Positions 1-6,030 of a stretch of DNA of 20,116 nt are shown here, in pieces. Position numbers and translations under genes: made by a program. The stretch is taken from contig CAYTRU010000016.1 in the NCBI GenBank assembly GCA_964440265.1, forward strand, positions 1 to 20,116, given 5' to 3'. The notes under the pieces were generated by a model. The model did no database searches. It was not told the origin of the DNA and saw only the letters and a list, made by a program, of their open reading frames with translations. How positions within the stretch are numbered: the first letter of the stretch is position 1; every line of letters begins with the position of its first letter. Origin of the DNA: CAYMUN01 sp964440265 (GTDB taxonomy: Bacteria; Patescibacteriota; Saccharimonadia; Saccharimonadales; UBA4665).

Positions 1-106
1 GGCTGATGTGCCCTTGCCGGACTAGCTGGTCGGCAAGGGCGTGATAAAGTTGCCAGCGGATGATCGTGCCATCGATGTCGAAAACTGCGAAGGGTCGCGA
101 GGCCAC
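1..106 (-). CDS. HAD-superfamily phosphatase, N-terminal fragment (runs off left edge)
   Basis: This is the first 35 codons of a gene that continues beyond the window. From a GTG start the peptide reads MASRPFAVFDIDGT, then IIRWQLYHALADQL. FDIDGT is HAD motif I: Asp10 would be the nucleophile and Asp12 the general acid of a Mg-dependent phosphohydrolase. The residues after motif I resemble HAD-IB (SerB-like) enzymes that I remember from Saccharibacteria, but the substrate cannot be told from so little. The GTG shares its first base with the TAG stop of the upstream prolyl iminopeptidase gene (TAGTG), so translation is probably coupled and this is the last visible gene of the xth operon. GTG is chosen because it sits at the coupling point and only nine codons before motif I. 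Confidence 0.8.
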   Translation of the reverse strand, partial: MASRPFAVFDIDGTIIRWQLYHALADQLVRQGHIS

Positions 107-1029
107 TACGCAACTCCAGTTATTTGCTGCAGCAACAGACGCTGAATGGTAGCTGCTTCGTGCCCTCGCAGATGACCATTCACGGTCCAGATAAGGTGAC
201 CATTGGGTAAGGCTTGCTGAAGCCGATACGCTGCAGCTGGTCGACAAACCATATCATACCGACCCTGAATCAACCAGATCGGCATGGTCAACTTGCTAGC
301 CTGTTGCAAAATCTCACTTTCTTGCAAGAAATAGTGATGGGCATCATAGTGCATTTCGATGCGGATGGTACGCGGATCGTAGACAGCAAATTCACTCGGT
401 CTGTAGCGATCGTCGAGCTTGAGCAGGGCCAGCTCCATGGTCTCAAAAGCGTAGGCCGAGCGTTTGGCAGCCGCTTGATTGTCGCCTAAAGCTTGCTTCA
501 GGTGATAGCTGGTAGGATTATGGCGATGCTTCGCAGGCACACTTTCTAGGTATTCCTGCCAAATCTCTGGGAAGAATTCGCGCCAACCGCCATCGTTCAG
601 CCAAGCTGCTTCGTCTTTGGTGGCGGTAAAGGTGCCATTGAGTACCATAGCCGTGACTTGCTCGGGGTGAGTAATTGTGTAGGCTAAGGCCAAGGTCGAG
701 CCCCATGAGCCACCGACTAAGATAAACTGATCGAGCTTTAGGCGCTGGGTGATTTTTTTAATATCGGCTACCAGGTCTGGTGTGGTGTTATGCGTTAATG
801 AGCCGGTAGGCAGGCTTTTGCCAGCCCCGCGTTGATCATGAAAAATTACTCGCTGGCTGGCTGGCTCAAAATGTTTTTTATCTCGGTTATCGCAACCATT
901 ACCTGGACCGCCATGCAGTAAGATGATCGGCACTGCGGCCGCAGGATTGCCCCAGTCTTGGACGTACAGCTGGTGGCCATTGCCTACATCAAGCATCAGC
1001 TCGGCGTTGGTATGTTCGTCGGGTGTCAT
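106..1029 (-). CDS. pip: Prolyl iminopeptidase (alpha/beta hydrolase, peptidase family S33)
   Basis: A 307-aa cytoplasmic serine peptidase predicted to remove N-terminal proline from peptides, as expected for a cell living on scavenged peptides. Visible motifs are HGGPG at residues 39-43 (oxyanion hole), DQRGAGKS at 65-72, and the nucleophile elbow GGSWGS at 106-111 with Ser108. Asp259 (in GRYDMVCRP) and His286 (in NGH) are the best candidates for the rest of the triad. HGGPG, DQRG and GGSWG together are the S33 signature, and length is normal for the family. The ATG lies inside the end of xth (ATGA overlap of 4 nt), and the stop overlaps the HAD gene by 1 nt. An extended -10 (TGTTACACT, 1036-1044) six nt before the ATG suggests that it may also be transcribed on its own. 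Specificity within S33 is inferred; related hydrolases act on other amides. Confidence 0.9.
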   Translation of the reverse strand: MTPDEHTNAELMLDVGNGHQLYVQDWGNPAAAVPIILLHGGPGNGCDNRDKKHFEPASQRVIFHDQRGAGKSLPTGSLTHNTTPDLVADIKKITQRLKLDQFILVGGSWGSTLALAYTITHPEQVTAMVLNGTFTATKDEAAWLNDGGWREFFPEIWQEYLESVPAKHRHNPTSYHLKQALGDNQAAAKRSAYAFETMELALLKLDDRYRPSEFAVYDPRTIRIEMHYDAHHYFLQESEILQQASKLTMPIWLIQGRYDMVCRPAAAYRLQQALPNGHLIWTVNGHLRGHEAATIQRLLLQQITGVA

Positions 1030-1844
1030 ATCTCCAGTGTAACAGATATCGGACAGTGGTCGGAGCCAAGGATGCTAGGATGGATGTCCGCGGCCTTTAC
1101 CTTATCACGCAAGCCGGCAGATACCAGGAAATAGTCGATGCGCCAGCCGACATTGCGGGCCCGGGCATTGGCAAAGTGGCTCCACCAAGTATAGTAACCA
1201 TTCCCCTGCTTAAACAGACGTAGCGTATCGATAAAGCCAGCATCAACAAAGTTTTGAAAGCCACTGCGTTCTTCCTCGGTAAAGCCTTTTTTGCCTTGAT
1301 TCGGCTTAGGGTTTGCCAGATCGTCTTCGGTGTGGGCGACATTGAGATCGCCACAGAAGACGACAGGCTTAGTATTTTCGAGTTGTTGGGCATAAGCCAG
1401 AAAGGCTGGATCCCATGACTTATACCGGAGCGGGATGCGGCTTAAGTCATCCTTGGCATTCGGCGTGTAGACAGTGAGCAACCAAAACTTGTCGAATTCA
1501 GCAGCAATCACCCTGCCCTCTAGATTTGGATCGCCATAGACATCGCCACTAACTTTATAGGTGTCGATAATATCTCGTGGAAAGCCATTGACTAGCTGCA
1601 GGGGCTTAACTTTACTGAGAATGGCCGTGCCGGAGTAACCGGGCTTGTCAGCGGAGTACCAAAAGGCGTTGTAGCCCGCAATATCGAAAGTCTCCTGGGC
1701 AATCTGCTCAATCTGTTCTGGCTTAGCTTTGATCTCTTGCAAGCAGATAATGTCTGGCTGTTCTTTATTGATGAAGGGCTGCCAGAGGCCCTTTTTGGCC
1801 ACCGCGCGGATACCATTCACATTCCAAGAGTAAATCTTCACCAT
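1026..1844 (-). CDS. xth: Exodeoxyribonuclease III / AP endonuclease (ExoA/Xth)
   Basis: A 272-aa enzyme of the EEP nuclease fold that cleaves DNA at abasic sites and removes 3'-blocking groups in base excision repair. The start MVKIYSWNVNGIRA carries the catalytic Asn8. LQEIK contains the metal ligand Glu37, GDLNVAH the catalytic Asp/Asn pair, WRIDYFL has Asp237, and GSDHCP at 260-265 ends with the catalytic Asp-His. An upstream in-frame ATG at 1886 would add 14 unconserved residues. I chose 1844 because family members begin at this position and because a TATAAT box (1855-1860) would lie inside the longer reading frame. It heads an operon with the peptidase and the HAD gene, and is divergent from pyrH. 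The TSS implied by the -10 leaves only a 3-4 nt leader. Confidence 0.95.
   Translation of the reverse strand: MVKIYSWNVNGIRAVAKKGLWQPFINKEQPDIICLQEIKAKPEQIEQIAQETFDIAGYNAFWYSADKPGYSGTAILSKVKPLQLVNGFPRDIIDTYKVSGDVYGDPNLEGRVIAAEFDKFWLLTVYTPNAKDDLSRIPLRYKSWDPAFLAYAQQLENTKPVVFCGDLNVAHTEDDLANPKPNQGKKGFTEEERSGFQNFVDAGFIDTLRLFKQGNGYYTWWSHFANARARNVGWRIDYFLVSAGLRDKVKAADIHPSILGSDHCPISVTLEI
1036..1044 (-). promoter_or_regulatory. Extended -10 promoter inside the 3' end of xth, for the peptidase gene
   Basis: On the minus strand the sequence is TGTTACACT followed by GGAGAT and the ATG at 1029. It has the TGnTAnnnT form and the six-nt spacing seen before other genes in the window. It lies within the final codons of xth, so the internal promoter is an inference. 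The GGAG next to it is only 2 nt from the ATG, too close for a normal Shine-Dalgarno site. Confidence 0.5.
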
Positions 1845-1854
1845 AGTGCAGTTT

Positions 1855-1860
1855 ATTATA
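1855..1860 (-). promoter_or_regulatory. TATAAT -10 box of xth
   Basis: A perfect TATAAT on the minus strand ends 10 nt before the xth ATG at 1844. With initiation about 7 nt downstream, the leader would be 3-4 nt. The hexamers ATGAAA (1877-1882) and TTTCAT (1901-1906) form an inverted pair in the region shared with the divergent pyrH promoter; one of them falls at the -35 position of xth. Confidence 0.65.
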
Positions 1861-1924
1861 GACATCATCGCCTGAAATGAAAGCACAATTAATGAAGACG
1901 TTTCATGATTATTTAGGAATATTC

Positions 1925-1933
1925 TGTTACACT
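1925..1933 (+). promoter_or_regulatory. Extended -10 promoter of pyrH
   Basis: TGTTACACT has the extended -10 form and ends 10 nt before the pyrH ATG at 1944. The implied leader is about 3-4 nt and there is no Shine-Dalgarno sequence. No convincing -35 box is visible, as is usual for extended -10 promoters. Confidence 0.6.
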
Positions 1934-1943
1934 AGAACATTAG

Positions 1944-2660
1944 ATGGACGCCCAGCCTTATAAACGAATACTGCTCAAGCTATCTGGTGAGCAGCTGGCC
2001 GGAAAATATGAATTCGGTGTTGACCCGGAGATTGCCTCTTTCCTGGCAGCCGAAGTAAAAAAAGTTATTGATGCCGGCTGCCAAGTAGTCATGATTGTTG
2101 GTGGCGGCAATATGGTACGTGGTGCCGAGATTGCCGGACACGGTATTCGCCGGGTGACCGGCGATCAGATGGGTATGTTAAGCGGATTGATTAACTGTAT
2201 GGCAATGACGGACATCTTTGAAGCCAACGGGGTGCCGACAAGATGTCTGAGCAATATATTTGCCCAGCAAGTCGCCGAATCTTATTCCTACCGCCTGGCT
2301 GAAAAGCATTTGCAGAAGCGGCGGGTGGTAATTGTAGCTGGTGGCACGGCTCGACCCTATGTCACTCATGATACTGCAGGTGTCAGTTTTGCCCTCGAGC
2401 TGGACTGTGAAGTAGTCTTGAAAGCGACTAAGTACGACGGCGTATACGATAAAGATCCTGCTCAATTTGACGATGCTATCAAGCTCGATAAAGTATCGTT
2501 TCAAGACGCTGTCAGCAATGAGGCGATTAAAGTTATGGATAAAGCAGCACTCGGTTTGGCGATGGAACAGCAAAAACCACTGATCGTTTTCGATGCCATG
2601 AAGCCAGATAATCTCGCTAAAGTTGTCGCTCGGCAGGCGGTCGGCACCATTATTAACTAA
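1944..2660 (+). CDS. pyrH: Uridylate kinase (UMP kinase)
   Basis: A 238-aa amino-acid-kinase-fold enzyme that phosphorylates UMP to UDP. Motifs in order are LLKLSGE (10-16) and VGGGNMVRG (52-60) for phosphate binding, GDQMGMLSG (73-81), the uridylate-binding region GGTARPYVTHDTAG, then KATKYDGVYDKDP and KVMDKAALGLAM near the end. The uridylate loop differs from the usual GGTGNPFFTTDTA, but fold and length match PyrH. It stands alone, whereas most bacteria keep pyrH in the rpsB-tsf-pyrH-frr order. Here frr is absent from the next position and the neighbour downstream is convergent. The start is supported by the short spacing to the TACACT -10 box and by lack of conservation upstream. Confidence 0.93.
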   Translation: MDAQPYKRILLKLSGEQLAGKYEFGVDPEIASFLAAEVKKVIDAGCQVVMIVGGGNMVRGAEIAGHGIRRVTGDQMGMLSGLINCMAMTDIFEANGVPTRCLSNIFAQQVAESYSYRLAEKHLQKRRVVIVAGGTARPYVTHDTAGVSFALELDCEVVLKATKYDGVYDKDPAQFDDAIKLDKVSFQDAVSNEAIKVMDKAALGLAMEQQKPLIVFDAMKPDNLAKVVARQAVGTIIN

Positions 2661-2675
2661 CCACATTGCTGATTT

Positions 2676-2693
2676 AAAAAGGCCATTTTTGGC
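2676..2693 (-). terminator. Weak intrinsic terminator after the Clp-like gene
   Basis: On the minus strand, GCCA-AAAA-TGGC forms a short hairpin (2682-2693), followed by C and five T residues (2676-2680). It lies about 27 nt beyond the stop of the Clp-like gene and 15 nt beyond the convergent pyrH stop. The four-base-pair stem is marginal. Confidence 0.35.
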
Positions 2694-2719
2694 AGTACGC
2701 TGACTTGGGGCTTAGGTGA

Positions 2720-5086
2720 CTAGAGTGCTAGGTCGCCAGCGTCCAGCAAGACGTGGTCACCAGGGCGGGTTTCATTGCGGAGAATTTTTTGGGCGACAGT
2801 GTCTTCGACAGCTCGCTGCAGCGTGCGGCGCATCGGTCGGGCGCCCAGCCGAGGATCATACCCATGGGCAACCACTTGTTGGACTGCAGCCGGAGTCAGC
2901 TCGATAGTGATATTCTGAGGCGCCAGCGTTTGGTTAATCTCTCCCATCATGAGTATGACTATTTGTGCTAGTTCCGCCGCCTGTAATGGGCCAAATAGTA
3001 CGATCTCATCAAAGCGATTGAGTAATTCCGGTCGGAATTGCCCACTACTGATCAGTTGATTTGTAAACTCGACCTGAAAAATTTCCAGTGGCTGGCCTTG
3101 CTCTACCCGTTCCCTGATCGTCTGCGCACCGGCATTTGACGTGACGATAATAATGCAGTCTTTGAAAGACACAGCTTTACCAGCGTTATCTGTCAGATTA
3201 CCTTCGTCTAGCAATTGCAAGAGTAGATTCAGGATATTTGGGTGGGCTTTTTCGATCTCGTCGAGTAGGACGACGCTGAAGGGTTGCTGCCGGACGGCCA
3301 TAATCAAGCTTTTAGCTTCCTGTGCCCCGTTGGATAACAACCGGCTGACATCCTCAGGTTGCTGGTATTCGCTCATATCTAGTCGGATCATGTTGCTCTC
3401 GGCACCGAAGTAGGTTGCGGCGATGGCTTTGGCAAGTTCGGTTTTACCGACACCAGTTGGTCCCAGAAAGAGAAAGCTACCAATTGGGCGGCGAGGATTG
3501 GCGACGCCAGCCCGGGCTCGCCGCAGCGCGTTGGACACGACACTGACAGCATGGGTCTGGTTAATCATCCGTTCATGGATTTTATCTTCTAGATGCAGTA
3601 AGGTATCGGCTTCGGCAGCGACCGCTGTGCCTACTTTGACGCCGCGTGTCTGCTCAATGGCTCGCTGTACACTTACTGCGGTGACGATCGAATGGTCACT
3701 GTGTGAGACGGCCTGTTCAAGTAACTTGATAGCTTTACCAGGGTAGGCTATGTCTTGATCATAGCGTCCGCTGAGACGGTATGCCTCATGCAACGCTTCG
3801 TAGGTTACTAAGACTTTATGCCGGCTTTCCAGACTGACGGCTGAATCTTCTAGCACTCGCATAACGCCAGCTTCTGGTAATTCTTGTAGCACCACGGGAG
3901 TAAGTAAGCTGGCTAAGCTTTGATTTTGAGCCCGCAAGCGCTGAAAATCTTCAGGTGCTAGAGCCAAGATAATTGGTATGGACCGGGCTTGAACGATAGA
4001 CAGCAGGATATGCGTAGCATCAAAAGAGCCTGGTCCTCCACCTAAGAAAAGCTGGGCATTATCAAAGAATAAGATAATGTGTCCGGCATGAGCCGCTTCG
4101 CTAGCCAAGCTCAGCATAATTTGCTCTAGGTCGCCGGGACCTCGGGCATTAGAAGTGATATCAGTGGCATTGAGTGAGATAATCTGGTGGTAGGCTAGAC
4201 TGCGGGCTGTATCGCCCTCTATAAGTCGTTGGGCTAGCGCATAAATACTAGTGGTTTTGCCTATGCCGTCTGGACCAATTAAGACTACCGCACTCGCTCG
4301 ATTATCGAAGGCCGTTTCTATAGCCATCACCCCTTCTGATTTAGTCAACCAGCCAAAATGGGCCCGATGCTTGGCTATGCCCAGGCTGAGGTTGTGACCG
4401 AACCGGTCAAGTAGCGGCGTAAATCCAAAGGCCCAATCCCGCCCGACCCCGCCGAAGTTACGTTTAGCCTGTAAGCTTTCGTCTAAGTTTCTACCAATCC
4501 AGCCAGAAATTGCTTCGATGTCCTGTGGTTGTGCCTTGAATTTTACCAATAAGTCCCTTAGTGGCTGCGAAGCCAGCATTTGCCCGGCAACTACAAAAGC
4601 GACTTCTATGGTGCGGCTATTATTTTTTTGGGCCAGTTGATTGGCCAGCCCTAAGGCATATTCTAATTCGGCTGGGTCGGTACTAAGCTGTGAAGCAACC
4701 AAGTCGGTGGTCAATAGCAGATGGTCCATAAAAAATCCGGCTTGCCAATGACTGTTAATGGCCGCCCACACAGTCTGCGGATTTAGGGCCATGCCCGGTG
4801 TCAGACGAGCTAGTACATCGACCGAGAGTCGACTAGCGAAATCTGGTCCCGTAGGTGGCAAAACAGTTAACTGACGCTTCCACCAGATAGCCGGCAAAAA
4901 ACACAGAATAGCGGGTGCGGCCAGGAAAAACGCCAGATGATGACTACCCGTAAAAGCGGCAGCAACCGCACCAAAGGCTGCGGTGCCACCAGTGAGCAGT
5001 AATATGCGAAAGCCCATTATGCCAATAGTTTTCCCTAGACGGGCTTCTTGAGCCCGCAGTGCAGTTAGATCAAGTGTGCCGTTCAT
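2720..5086 (-). CDS. Membrane-anchored Clp/Hsp100-like AAA+ ATPase, atypical
   Basis: A 788-aa protein with ClpC-like order plus an N-terminal membrane anchor. Two hydrophobic segments (about 22-45 and 50-69) precede a Clp_N-like helical region (about 85-215), then two AAA+ domains. Domain 1 has Walker A GPDGIGKT (271-278), but Walker B is FFDNAQ (Asp342-Asn343) instead of DE, and the family sensor-1 and arginine-finger motifs (GATT, ERRF) are replaced. Domain 2 is intact for ATP use: GPTGVGKT (542-549), LLDE (Asp609-Glu610), TSN (649-651), LLNR (Arg691) and GARPMRR (748-754). The coiled-coil M domain is absent. The GYVG pore loop of domain 2 and the KYRG pore loop of domain 1 are not present, and I see no IGF-type ClpP-binding loop. 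Start 5086 is chosen because it gives an ATGA overlap with the preceding gene. ATPase is near certain; classical unfoldase function is doubtful. Confidence 0.88.
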   Translation of the reverse strand: MNGTLDLTALRAQEARLGKTIGIMGFRILLLTGGTAAFGAVAAAFTGSHHLAFFLAAPAILCFLPAIWWKRQLTVLPPTGPDFASRLSVDVLARLTPGMALNPQTVWAAINSHWQAGFFMDHLLLTTDLVASQLSTDPAELEYALGLANQLAQKNNSRTIEVAFVVAGQMLASQPLRDLLVKFKAQPQDIEAISGWIGRNLDESLQAKRNFGGVGRDWAFGFTPLLDRFGHNLSLGIAKHRAHFGWLTKSEGVMAIETAFDNRASAVVLIGPDGIGKTTSIYALAQRLIEGDTARSLAYHQIISLNATDITSNARGPGDLEQIMLSLASEAAHAGHIILFFDNAQLFLGGGPGSFDATHILLSIVQARSIPIILALAPEDFQRLRAQNQSLASLLTPVVLQELPEAGVMRVLEDSAVSLESRHKVLVTYEALHEAYRLSGRYDQDIAYPGKAIKLLEQAVSHSDHSIVTAVSVQRAIEQTRGVKVGTAVAAEADTLLHLEDKIHERMINQTHAVSVVSNALRRARAGVANPRRPIGSFLFLGPTGVGKTELAKAIAATYFGAESNMIRLDMSEYQQPEDVSRLLSNGAQEAKSLIMAVRQQPFSVVLLDEIEKAHPNILNLLLQLLDEGNLTDNAGKAVSFKDCIIIVTSNAGAQTIRERVEQGQPLEIFQVEFTNQLISSGQFRPELLNRFDEIVLFGPLQAAELAQIVILMMGEINQTLAPQNITIELTPAAVQQVVAHGYDPRLGARPMRRTLQRAVEDTVAQKILRNETRPGDHVLLDAGDLAL

Positions 5087-5445
5087 ACAATAAATCCTGC
5101 GATTAGACACCCTGGAACAGCTAGTGGCAAGAGCGGCCAGATGATCAGTTCTAGGCTGGTGTAGAGGCCAATTAAAAGGGTTATCAAAAAAGCCGTCATC
5201 AAAACCAAGAAACGTACGATAAAACCAATGACCCGGCTGACTATGTTATCGCCCCACGCCCTTAGCTTGTCGCCAAGGCTTTTCCCCGAATATGTTATGA
5301 TCCGTCGCCAAGGCGCAAATAGCGTGCGCAGCAGTTGTCCTACCGAAAAGCTATTTGAAACGCCACGTAGTCGTGGTCCGAAACTGTCTAGTACCGCCTT
5401 CCAGCCAGCGCCATACCACCACGAGAAAAATGACACTATAAGCAT
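5083..5445 (-). CDS. Small membrane protein coupled to the Clp-like ATPase
   Basis: A 120-aa protein with a short hydrophobic, Trp-rich start (FFSWWYGAGW), an amphipathic basic stretch with LRTLFAPWRRI near residues 41-51, and a long hydrophobic C-terminal half (about 70-120) able to form two membrane segments. I do not recognise a named domain. From memory, small membrane proteins with an LF[SA]PW[KR]R motif sit beside Clp-type ATPases in other CPR genomes, but I cannot verify this here. The stop overlaps the ATPase ATG (ATGA), so the two are probably made together and may form a membrane complex. Two ATGs are possible, at 5451 and 5445. The extended -10 TGTTACAAT ends only 1 nt before the first and 7 nt before the second, so I chose 5445. 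Confidence 0.75.
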   Translation of the reverse strand: MLIVSFFSWWYGAGWKAVLDSFGPRLRGVSNSFSVGQLLRTLFAPWRRIITYSGKSLGDKLRAWGDNIVSRVIGFIVRFLVLMTAFLITLLIGLYTSLELIIWPLLPLAVPGCLIAGFIV

Positions 5446-5452
5446 AGACATA

Positions 5453-5461
5453 ATTGTAACA
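5453..5461 (-). promoter_or_regulatory. Extended -10 promoter of the small membrane protein / Clp-like operon
   Basis: TGTTACAAT on the minus strand ends 7 nt before the ATG at 5445. The predicted TSS falls on or next to the A of this ATG, so the mRNA should be leaderless. Confidence 0.6.
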
Positions 5462-5491
5462 CTAGTTTATGCCCAGATGTGCGGCTACTAA

Positions 5492-5674
5492 CCCTCATGC
5501 ACTTCCCTTATCAGACTTGTTGACCAGAGGTCTGGTCTACTGCAGTAACTTATCACCTTTCTCACACCGGTTAATAAATAATTATGAAACTTTAATAATA
5601 ATTTATTAAACCTCCCAGCTAAACATAGCGACAGATTATCAGATACAGACTTAGGAAAGTGAAGTGCAGGTGGG
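5492..5674. other. Non-coding stretch with nested inverted repeats, possible structured RNA
   Basis: The 277-nt gap between the small membrane gene and tRNA-Ser holds no credible gene. TGCACTTC (5498-5505) is complementary to GAAGTGCA (5661-5668), and beyond a 3x3 internal loop CCC (5492-5494) faces GGG (5672-5674). Nested inside are GACCAGA-GG-TCTGGTC (5522-5537) and an AT-rich imperfect inverted repeat bounded by GG and CC (5569-5612). The nesting would suit a folded RNA of about 183 nt or a cluster of protein-binding palindromes. No promoter clearly belongs to it and strand is unknown. Next to it, GGCTAGC/GCTAGCC (about 5683-5704) forms another 7-bp hairpin. Confidence 0.25.
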
Positions 5675-5738
5675 TTGGGTACGGCTAGCAGTACATCGCT
5701 AGCCTTTAGGGGAAAGGGTCGAAAAAGAACATTATTGT

Positions 5739-5828
5739 TGGCGGAGGGAGAGGGATTCGAACCCTCGATGAGATTGCTCCCAAACCGCCTTTCCAAGACG
5801 GCGCCATAGGCCACTAGGCGACCCCTCC
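5739..5828 (-). tRNA. tRNA-Ser (anticodon GGA)
   Basis: A 90-nt tRNA. The acceptor stem GGAGGGG pairs with TCCCTCC, followed by discriminator G and an encoded CCA. The anticodon stem CCGTC/GGCGG encloses the loop TTGGAAA, giving anticodon GGA (5792-5794) for UCC/UCU serine codons. The T arm is GAGGG-TTCGAAT-CCCTC. A long variable arm (GGGAG-CAAT-CTC) marks it as a class II tRNA, as expected for serine. It is a single gene with no neighbouring tRNA. Its 5' end lies only 8 nt after an extended -10 box, leaving almost no 5' leader. Confidence 0.97.
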
Positions 5829-5836
5829 ATCTCTCT

Positions 5837-5845
5837 ACGATAGCA
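5837..5845 (-). promoter_or_regulatory. Extended -10 promoter of tRNA-Ser
   Basis: TGCTATCGT on the minus strand ends 8 nt before the mature tRNA 5' end. Initiation about 7 nt downstream would leave a leader of only 1-3 nt. A TTGCAT lies upstream with a spacer of about 19 nt, a poor -35 fit. Confidence 0.5.
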
Positions 5846-5989
5846 TTTTCTGGCCCACTGTATGCAATAGCTGGCCTTCTAAGGTACAAGTAAATACCAA
5901 AAATAGCCAATAATACACTCCCTAAAACCCTTTTTATAGGTGTGCTCTATGGCCTGAATACATTTTTTTTGACTTTTTTTAAAAACATC

Positions 5990-6019
5990 TTGCTATTGCG
6001 GCTTTCACGGCAGTACACT
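5990..6019 (+). promoter_or_regulatory. Promoter of the ABC exporter operon
   Basis: TTGCTA (5990-5995), an 18-nt spacer and TACACT (6014-6019) precede the ATG at 6031 by 11 nt. Two T-tracts and an A-tract (5963-5985) lie just upstream of the -35 and could act as an UP element or bend the DNA. The AAGGA before the ATG would fall upstream of the predicted TSS, so it may not serve as a ribosome-binding site. Confidence 0.55.
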
Positions 6020-6030
6020 AAGGATTAAGA

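Noticed and set aside
1845..1886. Upstream start for xth at 1886 (14 extra residues)
   Set aside because: The extra residues are not typical of ExoA proteins and would include the TATAAT promoter. The family start MVKIYSWNVNG fits 1844.
2178..2666. A 162-codon open frame antisense to pyrH
   Set aside because: It lies almost entirely opposite a well-supported kinase gene, and the peptide has no recognisable domain or start signal. It is a shadow of pyrH codon use.
5497..5511. A 14-nt sequence (CATGCACTTCCCTT) shared by the gap near 5497 and the inside of zwf near 14096
   Set aside because: In zwf it simply encodes KGKCM, and one shared 14-mer in 20 kb is about what chance allows. No longer similarity flanks it.
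5488..5910. A 140-codon open frame on the minus strand across the gap and tRNA-Ser
   Set aside because: It reads straight through the tRNA gene (giving the familiar FGSNLIEGSNPSPSA peptide) and the inverted repeats, has no promoter or ribosome site and resembles no protein.
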